Source: Porphyra umbilicalis (lineage: Eukaryota > Rhodophyta > Bangiophyceae > Bangiales > Bangiaceae). Taken from it: a stretch of DNA of 64,000 bases. Each line of letters begins with the position of its first letter. Positions within the stretch are counted from its first letter, which is position 1. The notes under the pieces are model-generated. The model did no database searches. It worked only from the letters and a program-made list of their open reading frames with translations, and was not told the DNA's origin. The stretch covers positions 212,618 through 276,617 of the forward strand of contig KV918833.1 of the NCBI GenBank assembly GCA_002049455.2, given 5' to 3'. Both the position numbers and the translations under genes were made by a program. Below are positions 20,793 through 32,460 of the stretch, one piece after another.

Positions 20793-20930
20793 ATACAGCC
20801 GTTCTCCCAAAAATCCCGCACTCCAACAGTTGTAAAAGAGTTCCAAATCGGCCTCTACGACCCCGCAGAGGTCGATTTGGAACTCTTTTGCAACAGTTGG
20901 AGTGCGGGATTTTTGGGAGAACGGCTGTAT
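20793..20930. repeat. near-perfect hairpin with 64-bp arms
   Basis: Arms 20793-20856 and 20867-20930 are reverse complements with only three mismatches in 64, around a 10-nt loop. The arms are much less GC-rich than the surroundings. Outer ends read ATACAGCC and GGCTGTAT. It could be a foldback element, a small-RNA precursor or a transcript hairpin; no target duplication is evident. Confidence 0.95.
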
Positions 20931-22001
20931 GAAGTCAATACATCCCCACCAACAGGGCACCACGTCAGCCGTTGCCACCCCCTCACATCTCCCACCAGCA
21001 GCCATCTCAAAATACACCACGCTGGTCCCACGGCGCCCTCCCCCCCCCCCCCCCCGCCCACCACCCCGAGCCAGAACTCAGAGCCCATGCCACAAAAACT
21101 GATGTTTTTTCTCCACATGCCGCACGTCCCCCGCGTTGAGCGTCGCCGACGCCGTAACCGCTGGCACGGCGGAGAGGGACGCCGCGTGCCCCGCCGCCAC
21201 CGCCTCGGCGGCCGACAGGAGCGGGGGCCACGGCCGACAGCTTGCCTACCACATGCGCGCCGCCACCTTCGCGCCGCTCCGTGGCGTCGCCACCGCCCTC
21301 GCCACCACGTTCGAAAAGGCCAGTGCGGCGAATGGCGGCAGCCGCGTCACCGAACCACCCGCATGGCTACCGCACCTGCACGCCGGCGGCGCGCGCGAGC
21401 GCCGCCAAACCCACCACGGGCGGATACATCGGGGGGGGGGGGAGGGGGTAGGCGTTCTCGGCCCCGCGGGCGCAGCACTGTGGCGTGCTGGCAGCCACCG
21501 TCGTGGCGTCGACCGCCGCGTCGGTCGCCGCGGCGCCGCCGTCGACGCCGTCGCCGCCGCCGCCCCCGCCGCTGTCGTCATGACAACGCCCACGACCAGG
21601 AAGGCGGCGGCCGGCGCGCGCCGCGCGGCCGCCCACGGCTCGTGCACCACCTCTTCGACGGGCGCGAGCGTCGCGCAGCCACATCCGCGGGAGGCGGCGG
21701 CGGCGCCCGTCGTCGCTGAGCCGTCGATGATCTCCGGCAGCAGAGGGGAGGCAACGCGCGGTCGCCTCCACGAGTCTGCGGGGAAGGAGCCCGCGCCGGC
21801 ACCCGCGAAAAGCCGGTGGGGGTGGCGACGGCCCCGTCCACGAGCTGCCGTCGGCAATAGTGGCGGTGACAGCGCGGTCGGCGGCCGACGCCCACGAAAA
21901 TTCGGCGAGCGCTGACGGCCGCGCGTCGTCGACCCAAAAACGCAACACATGTATACTGCCGTGCACTCGATGCTGCAGTCCCCCCACCCCCCCCCCCCCC
22001 C
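20931..22001. other. GC-rich stretch without a defined gene
   Basis: Frames on both strands are open over long distances. Minus-strand frames around 21250-21950 contain some mixed-composition sequence, but I recognise nothing and cannot set ends. C-runs are present at about 21040-21053 and 21974-21989. Confidence 0.3.
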
Positions 22002-23170
22002 TCAATCCGCCAGCTGCTGCACCGCCACCATCCCCGCGGCCATCCCCCCCCCCCCCCCCACCACGCGCGCCACGTCGGCCATCCGCGGCGGGGGGCGCCC
22101 GCCGACGACCACCCCCCCAAACGCTTGCGCCGCGACGCGCGTGACGGTTGGCGCCCAGCGCACGTCCCCCCGCGCCCCCGCCGTGGCCGTCCACGCGGCC
22201 GTCACCCACCACGCGCCCGCCGCGGCGCCACGCGCGCCCGCCGTCCGCGTCGCCACGTGCCGCGTGGAGGCAACGACCAGCTGGTCCGCACCCGGCGGCG
22301 GCACCCCGTCGGGGGCGGCTTGACCAAACTCGGTGACGGCCGCCGCCCACAGGGGACGCCCGCCAACGTCGGTGAGCGGCGGCGCGGTTCGGCCACCGCA
22401 CCGCGCGCCGGGCATGCCTGCCTCCACGGACCGCACGGCGGCAGCCACGCCGCCCAGCAGCCGCGCCGCAGCGGCGAGGCGCGCCGGCAGGGCGTCCGCG
22501 GCGAGCGAGCCCCCCCCCCGAAGTACACGCGGGCGGCGAGGCGGGCGGCGGCGGCGGTCGTTGCCCCCCCCCACGACGCCCCCCCCCTCTCGCCCCCCGG
22601 CGTGAGGGTGACGGTGACGACGGCACGCCCCATGGGCGTGACGGTCGCAACGGCAAGGTCGCCGGCGAGCGCCACGGCCGTGGCGGCGGGTGCGCCCGCC
22701 GCGCCCGCGCCACCGACGGCCGGCGTGACGCCGCACTGGGCGCCGACGAGGCGGCCGTCGATGGGCACGGCGGCGGCGGCGGCGGCGAGCGCGGGCGCCC
22801 GCGAGCGCGCGTCGGCGGGGGCAGCGGCCGCCCCGAGGGCGCCGCGAATGCCCGCCGCGTCGGCGGCGGGCGCCGGCGGCGTCCGCGCCGGCGGCGGCCG
22901 CGTCGCGGTGGGCCGTGGCAGCGGCCGCGGCGGCGGAGAGGCGGCAAAAATCGGCCGTCGCGTCCGCCAGGGCCGCGTGGACGTCGTCGCCGCCGCCGTC
23001 GCCGTCGGTTGCCGAGCCGCTGTCGGCAATGGCGGCCGCCGCCGCCGCCGCCGTCCACGGGGGCAGCCCCCCCACCCACGCGGCGGTGGCGTCGGCGAGG
23101 CGCTCCCGCGCGGCGACGCCCCCTCCCGATCCCCCGCTGAGGCGGTGCGCGCCGCCGTAGAGGCCATTCA
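22002..23170 (-). CDS. unrecognised GC-rich coding-like region
   Basis: A minus frame ends with a stop at 22002, after a stretch (about 22002-22520) whose composition is protein-like: Trp, Phe, Thr, Val with Ala/Gly. Between about 22550 and 22860 the plausible reading is in a second minus frame with alternating Val/Thr strands. Between about 22870 and 23170 it is again in the first frame, with acidic residues. No domain is recognised. The switches occur near G/C homopolymers, as in the adjacent pseudouridine synthase remnant. It may be the 3' part of the same locus or a separate gene. Confidence 0.3.
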
Positions 23171-23199
23171 GGCCCGCATCGGCCGTTATCCCCCCCCCC

Positions 23200-24340
23200 C
23201 CCCCCCCCCCCCCCCCCACCCCCCCCCTGTCGCCACCAGCGCCTCCACACAATATCCACGCGCACGCTCCCCCCCCCCCTCTCGTCCTCCCACGCGAGCG
23301 ACTGCGCGTGCAGGCCGATGCAACGCCCCTGCCCCCCCCCCACCTCCCCATCTTCCCCCCCCAGCCGCACGTCCGCGTCCCCGACGACTGCCGCCCGCCC
23401 CGCGAGCAGCGCGTAGCGGGCGTCCCCAACGACTGGCGCGCCCACGGCGGCCATTTGCAACCGGTCTTGGTGGGTGCCGCCTGTGCCGAGCGACACGGTC
23501 GCCTCGTGCGCGCCCGGGGTGCCCGCCGATGGCGCCCGGGTGCAACCGAGGACGGTGATGGTGGTGGGCACCCAGGGGTGCGCTCTTCTTTGCGCTGGAG
23601 CGGTGGTGGGGGGCGCCGCACCGCGCCGCCGTCGTTGTCGTTGCCGCCGCCGCCGTACCCGCCGACGGGCACGCCCGGGGGGGGCGTCCAGTAGGGGGGG
23701 GGAGGGAGAAGCGCCGCCTCGAGGCGCCCAACGTCGGCCGCCAAGGCGGCATAAGCGGCGGCGGCCGCCGCCGCCGCTGCCGCACCCGCCGGCCCGCCCG
23801 GGTCACCCCCACCCCCCCCCCCCGCGTCTGCGGCGGACGCGCCCTCCCTATCCGCCCCGTGTGGGTGCCACGGCAGCAGCAGCGGGCGCCCCGCGGCAAC
23901 GACCCCACCGCCACGTCCCTCGCCGACGCGTTGTACCAGTGGCCGTCGGCGCCCGCCCGCACGCGGCCGGTCTTCAACACGAGTTACGTGTTGGTGAGGG
24001 CGCGTCGCCGGAGGAGGCGGCCGAGCGTGGCGGAGCCGCGGGGGGTGGTGCCAAAGAGCACCACCCCCGACGTGCCGACATCGAGGCGTCCACCGGGCCA
24101 CATGGGGGGGAGCCGCCGCCGCCCCGGCCGCGGCCCCGCCGCGGGAACGGCCACCGCCGCCGCCGCCGCCCCGTCGGCATCCCCGTCCGCGTCAGCGACC
24201 GCGTCGGCGCCGGGGTGGACCGACGCGGGACCGCAGGGGCATGGATCAGGTCCCCCGCGCCGCCGACCGCAACCACAGCCGCGCCCCGTACCCGCGATGA
24301 GGATGAGCGCAGCCTCGTCATTCAGAGCACACCCCGGTTC
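23200..24340 (-). pseudogene. RluA-family RNA pseudouridine synthase, broken frame
   Basis: On the minus strand at about nt 24060-24095 there is Gly-Arg-Leu-Asp-Val-Gly-Thr-Ser-Gly, matching the RluA-family catalytic motif with its aspartate. The expected upstream His is lost at a frame change. About 30 codons later an in-frame TAA (about 23983-23985) sits where the family has a Tyr. Further on, in a third frame (about 23430-23550), is a Gly-Thr-Gly-Gly-Thr-His-Gln segment, then Val-Val-Gly-Asp-Ala-Arg-Tyr, then Gly-Leu-His-Ala-Gln (about 23305-23320): the family's substrate-binding and C-terminal motifs in the right order and spacing. Such enzymes isomerise uridine in rRNA or tRNA. Frame changes coincide with C-runs (for example about 23812-23824). 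Either a decayed copy or an assembly with homopolymer errors. Confidence 0.65.
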
Positions 24341-26369
24341 AACTAAGTGTCACGTGGATCTTTCGTAAGTACTCCCGCAACGTGCACCGCAAGAAAATAA
24401 TTTCAAAGCGTTGGCTCTGTTGTATTTATGGTGTGTAGCACCATTGATCTCAAGGCCAACGAATTGACTGAATGAGCAAGGAGCCGGAACAAAGGGCGCT
24501 TACTGGCTCTGCCCGACTGTCAGGCTCCACGACGGTGGCGATATTCAGCGCCACCGTCCCACATACCTTCCCAACACTGTATATTCACAAATGTGACCAC
24601 GAAACCATATCAATGTGTGTGGTGGCTGGCTCCCCACATTGACAGCCGCTGGCGTATGCAGTGGTGATGCATGTGGACCCACGGGACTACACTGGTCGCC
24701 TGAAAGTAGGACGAGCACCATTGACCTTTTGTCTTTTGGACCCCGCATTTTTTGATGGAACGCCCATGACGGAGACATCACGGCAGGTTCTCGACACAAT
24801 TCGCTGTGCAAGAAACTCGTTTGGCGGTTGACGGTAGGGCTGTTCCACAACTTTCGGAACGCAAAAGCTGTATCGTCCTCCTACTCCCTTGAAGGAGATC
24901 AGCGCTGTCGCTTCACGGCCACCGCCCGTCGCAGACACGGCACGCTACTGGTTGGGAATTCGCGTGTTCTTGGTGCGGTGGCGGAGCCGGAGGCGCCTCG
25001 TCTGGCCGCAAACCAACTCCCGCAGACACAAACAGCGGAATCAATGTCGGACGACAACGACCCTGACGCCATGTGCAGTGAGACTCGACAGAACGCTTCT
25101 TGGCGAATCCGTGCTTCCATGCCACCTGTCTTTGTTCTTCACGCACGCTCGCTGCACGATGTGCTGCTCACACACTTGTATCGTGTTCGCCGCGGCGGGA
25201 CACAGCCCAGGCACGACCTGCAGTATTCTTTGCCTGTCCAGTTTCTCGTGCCTACTGTAGCATGCTCGACAATTTCTTGCTCCATGAGAGTTCTCGCGTC
25301 CGAACGCTTGTCCAGCGCGTCCGTATTGTGATGAAGAGGACGCTGGGCACTTTTGTCGTCAGCACCGGCGCCTTGCGCATTGGTCTCTAACTCGGCTACA
25401 AACGTCTCTGCGACCGCGTTGCAGTCTTTGTAGCAGGCCATAGCTGCACACAGCAAGACTCTAAAGCTCGTAGACTGTACGTGCGTTGTTTAGCACCGTA
25501 GTATGTGGCTTGCTTGTTTCCTGGGCAACAGTGCGGTACATAGGAGCGTCTGTGCGCGGAGAGATAAACACCTGGGCGGGAGGGATAATCGTAGCATGCG
25601 TTCCGCTTTAGTTGGTTTCATCATGGTGTCCAAATCCGAGAGAGTGCCTAACGGGGACGTTGCAGTCGTTAAGAAGAAAAACGCATGGGGGCTACCCATA
25701 TACAATACATGCAGCTTCATGTACAAATACCACCAGCACCCTCTTCATTGCTACGAACTCCTCTGTGAGACGACTTAGCGAGGTCCTCTACCACAGTAAA
25801 CAGCGGCGAGTTTGGTGGGCAAGACCTCATTTGAGCTATCGCAGGTCAAGATACGCGTTCATCTCCGGAAGGATTGCGTCTCTGTCATCGGGTGTGTGGT
25901 TGAGAGGTGCAGGTCTCCACCGAGATTTTTGGCTGTATGCTTCTTGTCTGTCGATCTGGAGCCACACACGGGTCTGATTCGTTGGCTCTGATCCCTTCTC
26001 CTGTCCCACAATCCGCCTCCCATACACTTAGGCTCAGAATAGAAACGCCTTCTCGCCCGCAACGCTGTTCGCAGGGTCAGACATGCTGTCGAAGCCCCAT
26101 GCGGAAGCGGAGCCCGGCCCTCGCCGTGCGGACCGACACCACACCGAGTACCCCCGCCTTTTCCAGCTGGCACGGTCCCTACGAAAGCCCACCGAGCTGC
26201 GTTGTATCAGTCCGAGCTGAGCTGCATCAGGCCTGTATCTCGTCCTTCCTATTTTTGTCGAAAAACTCCGCGGGTGCGGGCATGGCTGAGTACTGAGCAT
26301 GACTGAACACTGGGCATAGCTGGGAACTGTGCACTGGGCGTCGGGTGCCGTGGGGAGGGGGGGGCGGGG
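24341..26369. other. AT-richer intergenic stretch; nothing supported
   Basis: A perfect 10-bp stem with an 8-nt loop (24531-24558, arm GACGGTGGCG) is the only structured feature I noticed. Open frames are short and show no domains. Confidence 0.45.
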
Positions 26370-26700
26370 GAGGGCAGCGCAGGCAAGGAGTGAGCCGGGA
26401 CTGCACCCCCGCTTGCGAGGGCTCGTCCTACTTCTTCTATTGGTACGAGAGACGGGTGCTTGCGGAGGGGGGGGGGGGGTTGGGCAGTGCAGGAAAGGAG
26501 TGAGCCAGGACTGCATCCTCGCTTGCGAGGCCACGTCCTATTTCTTCTATTGGTCCGAGAGACGGGTGCTTGCGGGGGGGGGGGGGGGTTGGGCAGTGCA
26601 GGAAAGGAGTGAGCCAGGACTGTACCCTCGCTTGCGAGGCCACGTCCTATTTCTTCTATTGGTACGAGAGAGGGGTGCTTGCTTGCCCCCGCAGGGGCAG
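26370..26700. repeat. about 110-bp tandem repeat, 3 copies
   Basis: TGAGCC(G/A)GGACTG starts fall at 26391, 26501 and 26610. Each unit ends with a pure G-run of about 13-14 nt (shorter or absent in the last copy). Units share CTTGCGAGG and TTCTTCTATTGGT blocks. Confidence 0.9.
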
Positions 26701-27067
26701 GTGGCCGCGAGAGGGTGTCGGCTGCGGCGGCGGCCAGAGCGGGTAACGCCGGGAGAGAGGCGTCAGGCTGCGAAAACTGCTTGCTCTCTTCCCACCCACC
26801 GCCCTGGGGTGGGCGCAACCTTCCTCTGCTCGTGGGCTGCACGATGGTGTCCTTCTACGTATTTCTTGCCCTACTCGGCACAGATCCGGTACTGAGCACC
26901 GCACCCGTTTAGTGTATCAAGTCGCACTTGTAAGAACTTGAGCGGACTTCATAGAGCTCTTAATCACGCCCTAATCTCGTCGCCAGCACGCCACAACGAG
27001 TTTTTTGGACGGGATACGAGCAAACACTCCCAGCGTGCGAGCAGGAGCCCGTTTTCAACGAGCGTTT

Positions 27068-27142
27068 ACGAGCAATTTGAGTCAGAACCGGGCTCGTGGT
27101 GGATCCAGCAACGAGGTGCACTGCGCCGGGCGTGTTGCACAA
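27068..27142 (-). repeat. dispersed repeat, copy 2 (inverted, without the MITE)
   Basis: The reverse complement matches 5415-5482 almost perfectly and extends past it to GTGCAA, which in copy 1 lies on the far side of the MITE. It therefore represents the approximate uninserted state of that site. Confidence 0.75.
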
Positions 27143-27949
27143 CCCTAATCGGTAAATACAGTACGGGGCTGCGCCGCGGCGAGGCGGGTGGGGACGCCCC
27201 CCCTCCCGCGGCGGCGGCGGCGGGGTCGCCCGCCCCGTGCTCCCGCGGCGGCGCGTCGCCCCCGCCGGCGCCGTCGACAACGTGGCCGCGTTTTTTTTTG
27301 GCCCACCGCCCGTTTTTGCGAGCGTTGGTCTGGCCCCTCGCCCGCTCCTCCCGGCTCTGCGTTGCCGCGCCTCCCGCGCCGGCGGTGGGGGCGCCGGCGC
27401 TTGTTCCTGCACCGGCCGCCCGCGCGTGCGGCACCGCCCCCCACCCGCGCCAGCCCCGACCCGCTGCGTCGCCGCCGGCTGGCGGCGGGCGGGGCCCCCG
27501 CGCGCGGTGTGGCTCACCCCCACGCCCCTCACCTCGGTGTCCATCGACGCGGCGGACGGGCATCCCGCCCATCGATGGGTTGGATGCCCCCCACCAACGG
27601 CCCCACTCCAGGCTCGACTTTGATGGGCGGATGCGCGTGCGTGGGGCGCGATGGGGCTCGGATGGCCGTCCAGTCCGTTGCGACGCGCGCGGGGCTCCCT
27701 TCTGCGCCGCGGGTCGCCACGCCCGTGGCGACCACCCCGCGGATCCTGCCGGCGATGGATGCGGCGGCCGCCGACCGCGGCACCCGCCGCCCCCCGCCGC
27801 CCCCCTCCGCTCGTCAGCGCTCCCCCCAAACCCCGTGGGGCGCCCCCCCCCCCCACCTCCCCCCCGACGCGGGCGCCCCCCCCCCCCCCACCCCTCCTCC
27901 CCCCCCCCCCCGCCACCCCTCACGGCCGCCCGCACCGGCGGCCGCGCCG

Positions 27950-28094
27950 TCGCCGCCGCCGCCCCCTCCGCCGCGGCCACGGCGGCGGCGGCCGCGGCGG
28001 CGACGGTGCCGAGCGTCGCCGCCTCGGTGCGCCACCAGTCGGCCTTGGACCGCCGCACCCGCACGCGCGTCATTGGGGGCGACTCGGCGGGCGT

Positions 28095-28144
<50 letters not shown>

Positions 28145-31100
28145 CGCCCGCCGTCGGCCCACCCGCCACACGACGCACCGTCACCGCCACGCGGGGCGCA
28201 CGGGCGCCGCCGCTGGCGGCGCTACCAGCATTCCCCGCGGCGCCACCGCCGCCGCCGGCACCGCCGCCGCCGCCCCTGGCGGGCGCGCCGCGCGGGGCCG
28301 TCGGCGCCGGTCCGCCGGCGCCCCCCGCGACGGCGGCGCAGAGCGTCGCGCGCACGACGCCCGCGCCGCGGTCGAGGACCACCCGCTCCACGCCGAGGGT
28401 GACGAGCGCGTCGGCAATGGCGGCGAGCGCCGCCCCCGGCGCGAGGCGCGTGTAAAAGGTGACGCCCCGCGCGCCGCCGGCGGGCGCGTCGGCAGCGGCA
28501 GCGGCCGCCGCCGCCGCCGCGGCCGCCACGCCTGCGGTCGCCCCCGCCGTGACGGCGGGGGCCGTCGGCGCCGCGCCAGAGGCCGACCGCCGCCCGCCCC
28601 CTCCCGCCGGCGGCGGGGACGCACGCGGCGACGCGGTGCCGCGTGACGACACGGGGGAGGCAGAGGGGGGGGTTCCCGCCGCCGCAGAGGCGGCCGGGCC
28701 GACGCCCCCGCGGGCCCCCCCGCCGCCGCCCGGCGGCCGCCGCCAGGGCGACGCGGTGCCGCGCGAGGCGGAGCGCGCGCGCGGGCGCCCGCGCTCCCCG
28801 TCGGCGGGCGGGGCCCACGGGGCGCCGCCGCCGCCGACGCCGCGGCGGCGGCCCGGCGACGGCGGAACGGCGGCGGCCGCGTCGGCGTCGGCGCCGCCCC
28901 CGCCGCCCGCGGCCGGCGCCTCGCTGGTGCGGCGGCCGAGGCTGCTCAGGCGGCTCAAAGCCATCCGCGGCCGCGCTGTGCGGCCGGCGGTAGGCGCAGC
29001 CGCGGCGGCCGCCGCCCCTGTCGGCCGCTGACCATTGTCGCGCTCGCCCACAGGTGGCACGTCGGGCTGGTGCGCCGTGACGAGGCTGCCGCTGCCTCGC
29101 GGCGCCATGCGGCCGGCGGTGTGGGGCTGCGCCGTCGCGCCGCTGGGGCGCCGTGGGGACGGGGGGGGACCCCCGTCCGCATGGACGGGGCGCGGCGAGG
29201 GGGGGGGCTCCACGCCGACCGCATGCCACGGCGGCGCGTCGCTCTCGGATGACCAGGGGATGGTACCCCCGCCGCCGCTGCTGGCGCCGCCACCGCTGCC
29301 GCCACCGCACCCGTCACCGCCGCCGTCGTCGCGGCGCGAGGCGCCGCCCCAGCCGCCGCCCAAGACGTCCGCCGCCCGCTCCGCAGCGGTCGGCGAGGAC
29401 GCCACGGGCGGTGCCGACGGGCGGCGGCGGCGGCGCTCGGCGCTGCCGCGGCGGCCAAACGGCGACACGGGGCGGCCGGCGCGCCCCGGCCGGGCGGTCG
29501 ACGCGCCACCCGCCCCCCCCCCCCCCGGCCCCTCCTCCCCATCTGACGCCGCCTCGTCGCTGCCCCCCCCATGACCGACGCGCCGGAAGGGGGCGTCGAG
29601 CCGCTCCTGCGTCGCTGCAAGCTGCTGGCCACGCGGGCAAAGGCGCGGCGGCCACCGCCGCCGCCGCCCCCCCGACTCGAGCGGCCGCCCGCCAGCGCCG
29701 GTCGCTCAGTGGCCGACGCGGCGCTCGCGGTGCTGAGGCCCGAGGCGCCGCCGAGGCTCCCCGAGCTACCGCCGGCGGCGGCGGCGGCGGCCGCCGCGTC
29801 GGCGGCGCCATCGGCGGGGCCGACCAGCGCCGAGTTGATGCCCCCACCCCCGCGCCCCCCCCCGCCGACGACCGCTTGGCGGGAGAGCCCCGGCGCGACG
29901 GCGCCGTCCCCGTCGGCCGCCGCCGCCGCCGCCGCCCAGCTGCCCGAGTGGGCGAGCGGGGCGGTCGCGAGCGCCCACCCTCCCCCGGTCCCCCCCCCCC
30001 CCTGGCCGTCGCCGCTGGCCGCCACCCATCCCGCGGCGCCCCCCCCCCCCCGCTGCCGGCCGACGCGTCCCCTCCCCCGCCCTCCGACGAGTCGGACAGT
30101 GACCGTGGCGCAATGGTGCCGTGCTCCCTCCGGTGCCGCGTCGGCGTCAGCGCGCCGCCGGACGCGCGGGTCGGCAGGCACGCCACCTCGTCCCCCCGGT
30201 CGGGCGCGTCGGTCCGCCGCACGGGCGGCGGCGCGCGGGGTGATGCGACCGCCGAGCGGGTGTAGACAAACGTGCACAAGTCCCGCTCTGCCACAGTGCT
30301 GCCGCTGCCGCCGCTGCGCGCGGAGGTGGCGGCGCTAAAGGCGGTGGCAGAGCCCGCCGTGGTGCTCGCGCCGCCGCCTCCGACGCTGTCGCCGCCACTG
30401 GCGGGCGATAGCACCCCCGCGGCGCCCAGGCGGGCAAGGGGCGGCGGCGGCGCCACCCGCCGCCGGTACGCGGCGGCACGCTCGGCGGGGGTGGCGAGGG
30501 CCAGGTCGACGGTTGGGTAGGTGGGCACGACTGTCCCGTCTTCGTCCTCTTCCGAGGAGAAGGACGTCTCGCTGTCGACCTCATAGTCGAGGAAGAGCAC
30601 CGGCGTTGGTGGCGGCGGCGCGAGCCGGCTGGGCGGCGTCAGTGACCCCGCCGACGGGCGGGTGTGGGCGTCGGCCACGGACGCCACCCCAACGCCCGTG
30701 CCGTGGTAGCACGGGGACAACCCGTCCAACATGGACGGGCTCAAGCACGCGCCGCGCCCATCCGACGCGGCGCCATGCGTGCTGTCCGCCGTGGCCGGCT
30801 GGGCCCGGCCGCTGCCGCTGCGCACCAGACCGCCACCGCTGCCGCTACGCGCCAGTGCGCCGCGGCTCTCACTCGGCGCAAGGCCACTCGACACAAGCCA
30901 GCCAGCGGCGGGGCACCCCCCGCCACACGCGGCCCCTGGGGAACCCCCCCATGCGCCGCCCGTCTGTCTCCGCCGTGCGCGCGAGGAGGCGGCCTCAACG
31001 GCGGCATGGCTGCCACCGCCGCTCCCATCCCGCAAACGGTCTGTGGAGGGCGCCTCTCGAGCGGCCGACCCACGACCAGCGTCTGCGGCCACGGCCGCTG

Positions 31101-32460
31101 CGTTGCTGCTCGGCGACACCCCACCGCCGTCGCCGCCGCCGCCGCCGCCGCCGCGACGGGCTGGGCCCGTGCCCCCGCCGCTGCAGCTGCGCGTACCGGG
31201 GGAGGTGGCAGCGCCGCCGCCCCGGCCACCAGCCGCCACACCGGCGCCGTTGCCAGTGGTCGGCGCCCCGCTGCGGCGGGCGCCGCCGCCGCCCCCCCCC
31301 CCCCACGGCCGCCGCCGGCGAACCCCCCCCCCCCCCCGGCCGCCCTGCGCCGACGCCGTACGCGGCCAGGGAGGCGGGCGTCAGCGCAAACGCGTCGAGG
31401 CTCGGCTGCCCCTCTGCCCACGCACCGCCGCCGACCGACGGGATGGCAAACAGGAGGCCCCCATCCTCTTCCACGCGGCGTCCCGGTGGGGGGACATCCC
31501 CACCAGGCGCCGCCGGGCGCGGCAGCCGTCGACCTCCGGCGCCGTCGGCGAGCGGGACGTCCAGGTGGTGCTCTCTGTGCTCCAACCGTTGCCGCCGCTT
31601 TGGCTGCTGCCGCTGCCGCCGTCGCTGCCGCCGCCGACGGCGTCGGCGGGTGGCGGGTGGCCGCCAGCACAAGCCCGGTGGGGCGCGCCGCCGGCGGTGG
31701 CGGCCGCCGTCGCAACGTCGGGCACCCACACGGCGGCGGCGGGTGCCGACGCGTCCGCCCCACCCACTTCCCGATCAGCGTCTGGGGACAAGGCCGCCGC
31801 CAGCGTTGCGATGCGCTGCCCCCGTGGGGGCCGGCTCCAGTTGCCGGCCACGCCTGGCGGCATCATGCCGTCCGTCACCCGCGCGCCGTCGTCACCACCA
31901 CCACTACCGCCACCACCGCCGCCGCCGCCGCCGCCACCGCTTGGCGCCACCACGGCACCCGCCAGTACCGCGTCCTCCCCCCCCCCCCCCCCCTCAGGCG
32001 GGTCGTCCACCTCCCACAACCGCCGCAGGGTGTCGACGCCACGCGCGCCGCGTCTGCCGTCCCGTGGCGTCCACAGCGCCGGCGGCCCGTCGCCGCCGTT
32101 GCGCCGGTCCATCCGCACCACCGCCGGGGGGGAGGGAGGGGGCGGCGCCAGCCCCCACGGCGGCCGCCCCGCTGGCCGTTGCCGCCGCCGCCGTCCCCCA
32201 CCGGCCCGCCACCGCCAACCGGCCGTCGCAGCCGGCCGCACCGCCGCCCCCGCCGCGCACGGGTGGGGTGGCAGCGGGTCGAGGCGCGCGTGAGGGGGGG
32301 GGGGGGTCGTCGGACGTGGAGGCGCCTGCTGCCCCCCAGCGCGGCGGCAGACGGGCGGCACGCGTCGCCGGCGGCCGGAACACGGGCAGCACCCCGCGTA
32401 GGCAGACCGGCGCGGGACGGCAGCGCCCGCCCTCCCCCGCCCGCGCCGCCGCCGCACCCC
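27950..32460 (-). CDS. very GC-rich low-complexity protein with C-terminal KA1-like domain; frame broken at homopolymers
   Basis: The 3' part (about 28470 down to 27985) reads Val-Thr-Phe-Tyr-Thr-Arg-Leu-Ala, a helix, then Leu-Gly-Val-Glu and a short strand. After a Gly/Ala insert come a strand and Arg-Val-Arg-Val-Arg-Arg-Ser-Lys-Ala-Asp-Trp-Trp-Arg. This follows the kinase-associated KA1 fold of MARK/Nim1/SNF1-type kinases, which binds acidic membranes or regulates the kinase. Upstream, Ser/Pro/Ala/Gly-rich sequence continues in successive minus frames: about 29520-28000, 30040-29530, 31240-30050, 31730-31340, 32457-31400. Third positions are almost always G/C. Frame changes fall at runs of 9-14 C/G. 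I found no kinase domain (no HRD, DFG or glycine loop) in the window. True ends are unknown. Confidence 0.4.
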
